From NCBI GenBank assembly GCA_016287975.1, contig JAEEXV010000189.1:1-5283 (forward strand): 5,283 bases of DNA. The letters run 5' to 3'. This stretch comes from Lentisphaeria bacterium. Its GTDB lineage: Bacteria; Verrucomicrobiota; Lentisphaeria; Oligosphaerales; Oligosphaeraceae. Below the pieces are notes generated by a model. That model had not been told where the DNA came from and searched no databases. It saw only the letters and a program-made list of their open reading frames with translations. Position 1 is the first letter of the stretch. Every line of letters begins with the position of its first letter. The position numbers and the translations under genes are program-made. Of this stretch, positions 1 through 5,234 are shown one piece after another.

Positions 1-257
1 ATGCGTTCGGCGATGCGGCGGCTTCCGCGCGGCGGGACGCCCGGGTACACCGCCGCCCCTGGATGCGCGCGCCAGGCCTTGAGCGGGCTCCTCTGCCACG
101 CCAGCGTGAAGGCCTCGGCGGCGTCGCGCTCCCGCACGCACTCGCCGGCCTTCCACGGATGCTCGGGAGTGGGATATTCGCGCGTCCGCGCCGGCAAGGC
201 GGCGGCGAGCGCGAGAAGCAGCGGCAGCAGACTGGACATGGCGCGGCACGGAATCAT
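1..257 (-). CDS. Exported protein of unknown function, 5' part only (runs off the left edge)
   Basis: This reading frame starts at ATG 257-255 and stays open to the window edge, so only the first 85 residues are visible. The N-terminus is a signal peptide: a short basic/polar stretch (MIPCRAM), then the hydrophobic core SSLLPLLLALAAALPA, with likely cleavage after ALPA or near LPARTR. The mature part begins with charged and proline-rich sequence (REYPTPEHPWKAGE) containing one cysteine, followed by a W-rich stretch (AWQRSPLKAW). The start is supported by AGGAG five bases upstream (263-267 on the plus strand) and by an ATGA overlap with the stop of the preceding gene. Met7 at 239 is an alternative start that keeps the signal peptide. 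I do not recognise the family. It is the last visible gene of the ATPase-led minus-strand operon and should act outside the cytoplasmic membrane. Codon use and the signal peptide favour this strand over the open plus-strand frame here. Confidence 0.72.
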   Translation of the reverse strand, partial: MIPCRAMSSLLPLLLALAAALPARTREYPTPEHPWKAGECVRERDAAEAFTLAWQRSPLKAWRAHPGAAVYPGVPPRGSRRIAER

Positions 258-709
258 GGCTTCTCCTGAACTGGCTTCGACGACTCCATGGCAAAGGTCG
301 GGAAGACGATTCGGTCTTCCACTAGGCCGAAGACAATGAATGTCATGTCGCTTCTGGCTCCCTCCCTGGAGTTTGGATAAAAGACGTAGATTCGGCTGTG
401 CCGACTATGCTTTTTGAAGCGGCACCGCATGCCAAAGGGCGCGCCGATGCAGGAATGCCGCAGGCTGGCGGTCTCGGTTTGCGGGAAATCGCGCTCAATC
501 GTCTCAAAGAACGCCTGGACGGTCTGCGTGCTGGACAGCACTTGGCAGTGCCGGTCCAGAACCACCCGCAGCGCCTTTTCCTTTTCCAGACGCTCTTCCG
601 CTTCATCCGGAGCCGGCTTGGCCAGGAATATCACGCAGAGACCCAGCAGGAGAAAACCTCCTGTGCATAGATTCCAGAACGACAGGCAATGTGCAAGGCC
701 TTTCTTCAT
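254..709 (-). CDS. Small single-pass membrane protein, paralogue of its upstream neighbour
   Basis: A 151-residue protein of unknown function. It begins MKKGLAHCLSFWN, followed by one hydrophobic segment (about residues 13-30, LCTGGFLLLGLCVIFLA) that is a membrane anchor or uncleaved signal. Next comes a charged, helical linker rich in E/K/R (EEAEERLEKEK-type composition, residues 33-50). The C-terminal domain of about 85 residues carries TQT, FPQ, HSCIGAP, MRCR, YVFY and FIVFG. These same motifs occur in the same order in the gene just upstream (706-1230); by hand about 34 of 77 aligned residues are identical without gaps, so the two are tandem duplicates. Two conserved positions (SxIGAP and MRCR) bear cysteines or sit beside one. 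The start at 709 is chosen because GGAG lies eight bases upstream and ATG overlaps the preceding stop (ATGA). A longer frame from 796 would overlap the neighbour heavily. The domain most likely sits outside the membrane, but orientation is not proven. Confidence 0.8.
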   Translation of the reverse strand: MKKGLAHCLSFWNLCTGGFLLLGLCVIFLAKPAPDEAEERLEKEKALRVVLDRHCQVLSSTQTVQAFFETIERDFPQTETASLRHSCIGAPFGMRCRFKKHSRHSRIYVFYPNSREGARSDMTFIVFGLVEDRIVFPTFAMESSKPVQEKP

Positions 710-1230
710 GGGGCGTTCTCCATGCGGTTCTTCCAGGGCGGCCTCATCTGGGGCTCGGCCTGAAACTCCTTCACATCCTTGACGCGATTCTGCCATTCCG
801 GATTGGTATACTTTGAGAAATAGACTTTGTTTTCATATACCCCGAAAACGATGAAACTCTGCTGGTCGCGTTCCGCCGTCTGGTCGAAAGTGTAGAAAAT
901 GTAGAGCCGACGGTTGCGGCCCGTCGGCCATGACCGGCACCGCATCGTGCCGGGCGCGCCAATGCGGGAATGAAGCAGGCAGGCTTTCTCCTCCTGCGGA
1001 TAGTTGTGCTCGATGTATGAAAGAAATTCCTCGGTGGTCTGCGTTAAGGACAACAGCAGATATTCGCCTTTCAGTTCATTTTCAAGGAATATCAGATTTC
1101 GTCTGCGAGGCGACTCCTGCATGATGATAAAGCAGACAAGCCCAATCACCAGCAAAAGCACGACGCCCAGCAGGATCCCCCCTGTCGCCAGGCATGATCG
1201 TCTGCGAGATTGGTGGCCGGGCTCGGTCAT
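706..1230 (-). CDS. Small single-pass membrane protein, paralogue of its downstream neighbour
   Basis: A 174-residue protein of unknown function. An arginine-rich N-terminus (about residues 8-11, SRRRS) precedes a strong membrane helix (about residues 14-35, ending VLLLVIGLVCFII). The positive-inside rule places the N-terminus in the cytoplasm and the rest outside. The C-terminal domain has TQTTEEF, YPQEE, HSRIGAP, TMRCR, LYIFY and FIVFG, matching the downstream protein motif by motif. It is longer than that protein by a polar tail (PEWQNRVKDVKEFQAEP...). The chosen ATG at 1230 has AGGAG ten bases upstream and puts the membrane helix close to the N-terminus. A GTG at 1284 in the same frame forms a GTGA overlap with the ATPase stop and would add 18 residues, but has no visible Shine-Dalgarno sequence. 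Coupling to the ATPase is possible either way. Its base composition looks less GC-rich than the plus-strand genes of this window. Confidence 0.8.
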   Translation of the reverse strand: MTEPGHQSRRRSCLATGGILLGVVLLLVIGLVCFIIMQESPRRRNLIFLENELKGEYLLLSLTQTTEEFLSYIEHNYPQEEKACLLHSRIGAPGTMRCRSWPTGRNRRLYIFYTFDQTAERDQQSFIVFGVYENKVYFSKYTNPEWQNRVKDVKEFQAEPQMRPPWKNRMENAP

Positions 1231-1240
1231 GCGTCTGTCA

Positions 1241-1245
1241 CTCCT
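1241..1245 (-). promoter_or_regulatory. Ribosome binding site AGGAG deciding the start at 1230
   Basis: AGGAG on the minus strand, ten bases before ATG 1230. The spacing is slightly long, but the in-frame GTG at 1284 has no purine-rich sequence in its preceding 20 bases, so this site is the reason for preferring ATG 1230. Confidence 0.5.
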
Positions 1246-1280
1246 ATCTGTTTGTAGAAATATCCAAGGAGAGGTCGTCT

Positions 1281-2633
1281 TCACAGGAACGGCGCCATAT
1301 ACAGGGGGAGAAACCGAACGCCGTCCTTTTCCATGGGCATGCCGTCATGGAGGACGATTGGCGTGTCGATGAACTGTCCGTATTTGGCGCGGTATTTCTG
1401 GAGGGAGGCAAGGCTGTAACTGCGACCGGACTTCACTTCGACGGGGGTGATGTTGTGCTTGGCCGTGAGGCGGCGTTTGGCGATCAGGAAATCAATCTCC
1501 ATGCGGTCGGCGGCCGTGGTGCTGGCGGCCGAGTAGAAATAGAGGCTGTGGCCGGAGGCCCGGAGCATCTGCGCCACGGCGTTTTCAACGAGCATGCCCG
1601 CGTTCCACTCCAGACGGTCGAACAGCACCCGGCGGTGGATTTCGGCGGTCTGGGCGGCGGATTCGTCAAGGGCATGGCTCAGGAGCAGTCCCGTGTCCTC
1701 CATGTAGCACTTCAGCGTCCTGCGGTCGCTGTTGGCGCGCAGGCCGAGGGTGGGTTCGGAAGCGTTGAAACAGGGGTTCACGACCATCGCGTCCTGAAGC
1801 CACAGGAATGCGTTTTCGTAGTCCCGGAACCGCGCTTCCGGCGCCAAGTCGTTCAGGCGGTATTTCTTCTCATGGCGTTGGAGTTGGGCGGGCAGTTCGT
1901 CGAAGATGCTCTCCACCTTCAGCGCGAGGCCGTTTGCATGTTTTCGGATGTCGTCGCGGTAAAGCCGGAGGATGCTGCGTTTCACTTGGTCGACGGTATC
2001 GAATTGTCGGCGCTGGATGAACTCCTCCACGGCCTGCGGCATGCCGCCCACCACCAGGTATTGCCGGAAGAGATCCATGGCGCGGCGATGAAGCGGCTGC
2101 GGGACCTCGCGCTGGGTTTGGTGGAAGGCGCGCAGCGCTTCCCAAAGAGCCTCCTGCTCCAGGGCCGAGAGGAACTCCTCGAAGTCCATGGGGTGGACTT
2201 CCAGATGCATTTCCTCCGATGGAATCAGGATATCCTTGACCTTTTCCCGCAGGGAAACCAGGCTGCCAGTTTCCAGGTAGTGGTAGCGCCCATCCGCGAC
2301 CAGGTGCTTGATGGCTTCACGGGCACGGGGGAAGAACTGCACTTCGTCAAAGATCAGGAGAGAACGCCCTGGCGGGAGGGTCTTACCCAGTTCCGCCTGC
2401 AGGAGCAGGAAGAAGGTGTCCAGGTCGCCGAGATAGTCGTGGAACAGGCTTTTCAGACGGGAACTGGCCTTGCTGAAGTCAATCACCGCATACGCATCAT
2501 AGTGTTTTCTCGCAAAGTCCTCGGCGAGGTAACTTTTGCCGACTCGGCGCGCGCCATCCAGAAGCATCGCGTAGCGCCCGTTCCAGGTCTGCTTCCAGTT
2601 CTCAAGTTCGGCGGTCTGCTTTCGCTTCATCAT
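1281..2633 (-). CDS. AAA-family ATPase with C-terminal DUF4143 domain
   Basis: A 450-residue cytoplasmic ATPase of the AAA_14/DUF4143 family (Pfam PF13173 plus PF13635 by motif recognition). The N-terminal nucleotide-binding domain has Walker A GARRVGKS (residues 27-34), Walker B LLIFDEVQ (92-99) and a sensor-1-like YLETGSL (119-125). The family-typical HPMDFEEFL (147-155) and YLVVGGMPQAV (192-202) follow. The C-terminal DUF4143 region ends in MEIDFLIAK (from 378) and PVEVKSG (397-403). This D...ExK arrangement resembles a PD-(D/E)xK nuclease fold and is usual in these proteins. Length is normal and no key residue is missing. The biological role of the family is unsettled; members are abundant, patchily distributed and often carried singly. 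The start at 2633 (MMKRKQ) has GGAG eight bases upstream. An in-frame extension to 2762 would run through the repeat and promoter region and is rejected. It is the first gene of the minus-strand operon, and its stop overlaps a possible GTG start of the next gene. Confidence 0.93.
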   Translation of the reverse strand: MMKRKQTAELENWKQTWNGRYAMLLDGARRVGKSYLAEDFARKHYDAYAVIDFSKASSRLKSLFHDYLGDLDTFFLLLQAELGKTLPPGRSLLIFDEVQFFPRAREAIKHLVADGRYHYLETGSLVSLREKVKDILIPSEEMHLEVHPMDFEEFLSALEQEALWEALRAFHQTQREVPQPLHRRAMDLFRQYLVVGGMPQAVEEFIQRRQFDTVDQVKRSILRLYRDDIRKHANGLALKVESIFDELPAQLQRHEKKYRLNDLAPEARFRDYENAFLWLQDAMVVNPCFNASEPTLGLRANSDRRTLKCYMEDTGLLLSHALDESAAQTAEIHRRVLFDRLEWNAGMLVENAVAQMLRASGHSLYFYSAASTTAADRMEIDFLIAKRRLTAKHNITPVEVKSGRSYSLASLQKYRAKYGQFIDTPIVLHDGMPMEKDGVRFLPLYMAPFL

Positions 2634-2665
2634 GCGTCCTACTCCCCACTCCCAAACGGTCAAAT

Positions 2666-2686
2666 CCCAGGCCACAGGTCCCAGGC
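2666..2686. repeat. Three degenerate heptamers in the ATPase leader
   Basis: CCCAGGC, CACAGGT and CCCAGGC follow each other without gaps. They match the CCCAGGA unit of the large array some 200 bases away at six, four and six positions. This may be a relic or seed of the same repeat, or chance in GC-rich DNA. Confidence 0.3.
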
Positions 2687-2734
2687 AGATTCCACGGCTT
2701 TCGGCAGATTGGATCTCCCCTCGACTTCTGCGGT

Positions 2735-2762
2735 AATATACACCTTTTTGAGGGGTTCGCAA
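2735..2762 (-). promoter_or_regulatory. Candidate promoter of the ATPase operon
   Basis: On the minus strand TTGCGA (2762-2757) and TATATT (2740-2735) are separated by 16 bases, giving four of six and five of six matches to the sigma-70 -35 and -10 consensus. The spacer is almost entirely the repeat core CCCCTCAAAAAGGTG. A transcript would start near 2728 and have a leader of about 95 bases before ATG 2633. Weaker -10-like hexamers, TAACAT (2774-2769) and TAAAAT (2808-2803), stand in the equivalent place of the other two repeat copies. Confidence 0.35.
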
Positions 2763-2827
2763 GGTGCCATGTTACACCTTTTTGAGGGGTTCGTAATATG
2801 ACATTTTACACCTTTTTGAGGAGTTCC
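2739..2827. repeat. Three tandem 21-bp repeats with an exact 34-bp period
   Basis: The copies lie at 2739-2759, 2773-2793 and 2807-2827. Each contains TACACCTTTTTGAGG on the plus strand. Copies one and two are identical over all 21 bases; copy three differs at two (AGGGG to AGGAG, and the final G to C). The intervening 13-base spacers also agree at eight positions, so the unit was probably duplicated as about 34 bp. The array lies 106 bases upstream of the ATPase start and overlaps its best promoter candidate. This position suits a repeated operator, or serial duplication of a promoter segment. No dyad symmetry is evident in the unit, so a directly repeated protein site is more likely than a palindromic operator. 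Confidence 0.85.
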
Positions 2828-2890
2828 GCTATTCCGACATCAGGTTCCGAAAGCGGCCCAGTCCGGTGGCGGGGGGGCCCCGACGCATCT

Positions 2891-3051
2891 TCCAGGACCC
2901 AGGACCCCCGACCCAGGACCCAGGACCTCCGACCCAGGACCTCCGACCCAGGACCCCCGACCCAGGACCCCCGACCCAGGACCCAGGGCCCAGGACCCCC
3001 GACCCAGGACCCCCGACCCAGGACCCAGGACCCAGGACCCCCGACTTCAGA
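2891..3051. repeat. Heptanucleotide tandem array (CCCAGGA / CCCCCGA)
   Basis: From 2891 to 3044 there are 22 consecutive heptamers in unbroken 7-base register: 12 CCCAGGA, six CCCCCGA, two CCTCCGA, one TCCAGGA and one CCCAGGG. A degraded unit (CTTCAGA, 3045-3051) follows. The two main types alternate over much of the array, so the effective period is partly 14 bases, with local CCCAGGA doublets and a triplet. All C/A/G purine-pyrimidine bias is on one strand: the minus strand reads as GGGTCCT/GGGTCGG repeats, rich in GGG triplets. The array resembles the short tandemly repeated heptamers (STRR) described in cyanobacteria in form only. Copy number is likely to vary by slippage. Confidence 0.95.
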
Positions 3052-3066
3052 CCCTGGCGTTCTGTG

Positions 3067-3086
3067 CCGGCCCATTTTTGGGCCGG
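3067..3086. other. Perfect 8-bp hairpin beside the heptamer array
   Basis: CCGGCCCA and TGGGCCGG pair perfectly around a TTTT loop. There is no T run on either side, so it is not a typical intrinsic terminator. It could act as a transcript end or barrier in either direction, or as a REP-like element. A second, weaker hairpin (CGGGG/CCCCG, 3105-3118) follows. Confidence 0.5.
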
Positions 3087-3161
3087 TGAATGCCGCAGAC
3101 CCATCGGGGCGTGCCCCGCGGGCGGCATTTTGGCGGGAGAGGTGGAAAAGCGGGGGAATGG

Positions 3162-3170
3162 TGGTATTGT
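3162..3170 (+). promoter_or_regulatory. Weak candidate extended -10 for the plus-strand operon
   Basis: TGG TATTGT fits an extended -10 (TGn plus four of six of TATAAT), about 55 bases before ATG 3226. No good -35 is seen. It overlaps a short dyad, ATTGT-AAC-ACAAT (3166-3178), that could be an operator half-site pair. This AT-richer patch stands out in GC-rich surroundings. Confidence 0.25.
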
Positions 3171-3213
3171 AACACAATGCGCAAGAGGGGGGCATGCTTT
3201 CCCATCGCAACCT

Positions 3214-3218
3214 GGAGG
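3214..3218 (+). promoter_or_regulatory. Ribosome binding site GGAGG deciding the start at 3226
   Basis: GGAGG lies seven bases before ATG 3226, an optimal arrangement. It shows that the in-frame extension back to 2866, which would translate the heptamer array, is not the real N-terminus. Confidence 0.75.
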
Positions 3219-3225
3219 CTTTGAA

Positions 3226-4089
3226 ATGCCCACATTGGATCCCCGTTTCTGGGTCTGGGGATATACCCTGGATCGCGTTCCCGGCCGCGTACCCTTTGTC
3301 AACCAGTCGACCCGCTGCAGCCTCGAAACCGCGGCGGCCTACCTGGGCTGCGGCAGCGCCTTCTGGATGAACGGCGCCCATGACCTGGACGCGTTCGCGG
3401 ACGAGGACGCGCTGCGGCGCCTCGCGCATCTCCCGCAGGTCGTCTGCGCGCTGACGCACATCGAGGAGAACGGCCCTGGCAAGGGCGGCTGGAAGCGCCG
3501 CTACGTGGAGGCGGCGGCGAAGATCGGCGAGCTGTCGCGGAAGCACCCGAACATCGTCGGGGCGATCATCGACGACTTCCTCCACGAGACGGGCCCCAGC
3601 CGGGACATGCCGCCCGCGGAACTCCATGAAGTGAACGCCGCCCTCAAGGCCGCGAACCCCAATTTGAAACTCTACGTCGTCCACTACTACGGGAGCCAGA
3701 CGCCTGACCTGCTCGCGCCGTTCGCGGCCGACCTGGACGTCATCGTCGCCTGGGCATGGCACTCGACGGACTACTTCTGGAAGACGCTCTACGACGACGA
3801 CCTGCGCCATCTGCGGGAACGCCTCCCCGCCTGCCAGATCATCCAGGGGATGTTCGTCAACGCCTACGGCGACGGCGACTTCAACACCCCGCAGCCCATG
3901 GACCAGCTCGAACTGCAGTGCCAGCGCATCGCGGGGAAACTCGATGCAGGGCTGGTCGAGGGCTGGTGCGCCCTCCAGAACGGCCACCTCTGCTTCGAAA
4001 GCCACCGCCGCCAGGCCATCTTCCTGAAGGAATACTGGGAGTGGTACCGCGGCACCCGCACCCCGCCGGAAACCGTCGGCGGACAATAA
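3226..4089 (+). CDS. Predicted TIM-barrel protein, possibly glycoside-hydrolase-like
   Basis: A 287-residue protein with no signal peptide or membrane helix. Eight strand-like segments alternate with helices: FWVWGYTL (8-15), SAFWMN (44-49), VVCALTHIE (72-80), IVGAIIDDF (110-118), LKLYVVHYY (147-155), LDVIVAWAWH (170-179), QIIQGMFVNAY (204-214) and LVEGWCALQN (243-252). This is what a whole (beta/alpha)8 barrel would give. The fourth strand ends in the acidic pair D116-D117, where many barrel glycosidases keep a catalytic or binding acid. Aromatic residues cluster at strand ends (H153-Y154-Y155, W176, W178, W247), as in sugar-binding sites. Enzymatic activity is an inference; I cannot assign a family. 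The start has GGAGG at ideal spacing. It is followed after 15 bases by an exported protein gene, so the two are probably co-transcribed. It lacks export signals, so unless another route exists it works in the cytoplasm while its partner is exported. Confidence 0.85.
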   Translation: MPTLDPRFWVWGYTLDRVPGRVPFVNQSTRCSLETAAAYLGCGSAFWMNGAHDLDAFADEDALRRLAHLPQVVCALTHIEENGPGKGGWKRRYVEAAAKIGELSRKHPNIVGAIIDDFLHETGPSRDMPPAELHEVNAALKAANPNLKLYVVHYYGSQTPDLLAPFAADLDVIVAWAWHSTDYFWKTLYDDDLRHLRERLPACQIIQGMFVNAYGDGDFNTPQPMDQLELQCQRIAGKLDAGLVEGWCALQNGHLCFESHRRQAIFLKEYWEWYRGTRTPPETVGGQ

Positions 4090-4104
4090 GCTGCCCGTCC
4101 CCGC

Positions 4105-4968
4105 ATGAAGAAGCACCTCCTCCTTTGCGCGCTGCTCGCCTGCGCCCTCGCACACGCCTTCGAGTACACCCTGCGCAGCGGCGACTACGACGTGCGCATC
4201 ACCGCGCGCTTCAAGCACACCATCCGCAGCATCTCCTACAAGGGGACCCTGCTCGCCACCCCGAGCGGCTACTACGGCGCCATCGTCATCCCCAGGCCAG
4301 GGAAATTCATCGGCGCGGGCCATACCCAGGGCGGCGAGGAGGCCCTCTTGGACTGCCGGGTCGAGTGCGACGGCGTGCGCGTCGAACCCGCGAAGGACGC
4401 CGTGCTGGCGGGCGGGAAGCTGTCGGTCGAGAAGGTCTCGCGCTACGACAACGTCCTCATGCGCTGCCGCCTGGAACTGACGCCGCAGGGGCTGGTCGAG
4501 ACCAAGCGCTTCATCACCGTCGCCCCGCAGGACTTCTACCTCTTCTACGCCCACATCTACTGCTTCAACCAGGCCATGACCGACTACTGCGCCCTCGCCG
4601 CCGACGGCCGCCTCATCGTGGGCAAGTTCCTGAAGCAGAAGCGGCAGTGGCACGTCAACACCGAGGTCAAATACGTCGCGGAATACGACGACGCCACGAA
4701 GAAGGGCGCCCTCCTCTACTATCCGCAGGTGATCCCAGGCATGGTGCGCAAGGCCACCATCTGGGAGGTCGTCAAGGGCTACAACAAGTTCTACCAGTTC
4801 GCGAAGGTCCCGCCCTCCGTCCCCGCAGGCTGGCAGTCGCCCGTCTACACCGTCTGCCTCAGGGGCTTCGAGGCCCCCGGCGCCGACGCATTGCCCGCCG
4901 CCGCCAAGGCCGCCGCCGAGGCCGCCGCGAAGATCCCCGTCCCCGAAATCGCCGCCCCCGCGCCGTAG
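4105..4968 (+). CDS. Exported, probably beta-rich protein of unknown function
   Basis: A 287-residue preprotein. MKKHLLLCALLACALAHA is a classical signal peptide with the AHA cleavage motif before F19. A cysteine at 13 (LLAC) gives a weak lipobox alternative. The mature protein alternates short polar and hydrophobic strands (YDVRITARF, TIRSISYKG, GYYGAIVIP, VLMRCRLEL, GLVETKRFIT, DFYLFYAHIY), which suggests a beta-sandwich like those of carbohydrate-active or carbohydrate-binding proteins. The C-terminus is an Ala-rich tail (from about 260, AAAKAAAEAAAK then proline/alanine), likely a short helix plus linker. There is no obvious Shine-Dalgarno sequence in the 15-base gap after the barrel gene, so translation may be coupled to it. 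No family is recognised. Co-occurrence with the barrel protein suggests a shared pathway, perhaps sugar or glycan handling, by inference only. Confidence 0.87.
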   Translation: MKKHLLLCALLACALAHAFEYTLRSGDYDVRITARFKHTIRSISYKGTLLATPSGYYGAIVIPRPGKFIGAGHTQGGEEALLDCRVECDGVRVEPAKDAVLAGGKLSVEKVSRYDNVLMRCRLELTPQGLVETKRFITVAPQDFYLFYAHIYCFNQAMTDYCALAADGRLIVGKFLKQKRQWHVNTEVKYVAEYDDATKKGALLYYPQVIPGMVRKATIWEVVKGYNKFYQFAKVPPSVPAGWQSPVYTVCLRGFEAPGADALPAAAKAAAEAAAKIPVPEIAAPAP

Positions 4969-5029
4969 GGAAAATCAAGGCATTCATCTGGTTGCCAAAT
5001 CATCTTTCATGGCTTGTGCGCCTTTATGA

Positions 5030-5065
5030 TTGAGAATCCTAAAGTTTGATCTTTAGATTTCTCAA
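5030..5065. terminator. AT-rich imperfect hairpin, possible transcript end
   Basis: TTGAGAA pairs with TTCTCAA and CTAAAG with CTTTAG around a six-base loop, with a 2x2 internal mismatch (TC/AT). This gives 13 base pairs in all. It stands 61 bases after the plus-strand operon. There is no T run after it in either direction, so intrinsic termination is doubtful; mRNA 3'-end stabilisation, a mobile-element end or a regulator site are alternatives. Confidence 0.35.
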
Positions 5066-5117
5066 ACGCTATGTCCCCCATACAGGTCGGCAATTGCCTG
5101 GTAAACGCCCGAAAATG

Positions 5118-5234
5118 GTAGCCACGGCGTCCTCGCCGTGGTCCCTCCGGCGAGCGACGCAACGAACGATTCCGCCGCCCGGTTGCAAACCCTGTGTGGC
5201 TCACCCGCCTGCCACGGCGGGACGCCGTGGCTAC
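5118..5234. repeat. Pair of REP-like palindromes in inverted orientation (BIME-like)
   Basis: The left arm (5118-5141) begins GTAGCCACGGCGTCC. The right arm (5212-5234) is its reverse complement apart from one extra base in the left arm's centre. Each arm is itself a hairpin: CCACGGCG-TCCT-CGCCGTGG (5122-5141, 8-bp stem) and GCCACGGCG-GGA-CGCCGTGGC (5211-5231, 9-bp stem). The arms are 70 bases apart, so the whole could also fold into one large stem-loop. This layout is that of REP sequences arranged as a mosaic element, which in other bacteria are spread by RAYT (TnpA-REP) transposases; none is in the window. Such dispersed hairpins often sit downstream of genes and may protect mRNA ends. Confidence 0.75.

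Larger units (their letters stand above)
2634..3225. other. Divergent intergenic region, repeat-rich, no gene
   Basis: The 592 bases between the ATPase start and the plus-strand operon encode no protein I believe. From left to right the region holds the ATPase leader with three degenerate heptamers, a tandem 34-bp-period repeat with promoter-like hexamers, a run of seven G (2871-2877), a 22-unit heptamer array, two GC hairpins, and the leader of the plus-strand genes. Frames that run across it in both directions do so because the heptamers contain no stop codons. Confidence 0.7.

Noticed and set aside
1..339. Plus-strand open frame at the left edge
   Set aside because: It is antisense to a minus-strand frame with a signal peptide, ribosome site and stop/start overlap. 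Its translation is Arg/Ser/Ala-rich with no features.
254..2633. Toxin-antitoxin reading of the ATPase and small genes
   Set aside because: The small proteins are membrane-anchored paralogues downstream of the ATPase and show no antitoxin DNA-binding motif or known toxin motif, so there is no positive evidence.
2634..2762. 43-residue N-terminal extension of the ATPase
   Set aside because: The extension lacks family similarity, starts inside the repeat/promoter area, and the inner start MMKRKQ has a good ribosome site and the normal family N-terminus.
1194..2801. 535-residue open frame on the plus strand
   Set aside because: It is antisense to the ATPase, whose motifs are unmistakable. Its own translation has no recognisable domain and its length follows from the GC-rich codon bias of the real gene.
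2739..3044. CRISPR array
   Set aside because: The 34-bp-period repeat has only three copies with related 13-base spacers, and the other array consists of gapless heptamers. Neither has unique spacers of CRISPR size and no cas gene is present.
2866..3225. 120-residue N-terminal extension of the barrel gene with PGPPTQD repeats
   Set aside because: It is merely translation of the heptamer array, which is open in every frame. The ATG at 3226 has GGAGG at ideal spacing.
2806..4653. 615-residue open frame on the minus strand
   Set aside because: It runs antisense through both plus-strand genes and through the stop-free heptamer array. The translation is a low-complexity V/A/D/E/G/R mixture typical of a shadow frame.
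3756..5033. 425-residue open frame on the plus strand
   Set aside because: It overlaps both plus-strand genes in another frame and is composed almost wholly of R, P, H, G and A. No ribosome site or signal supports it.
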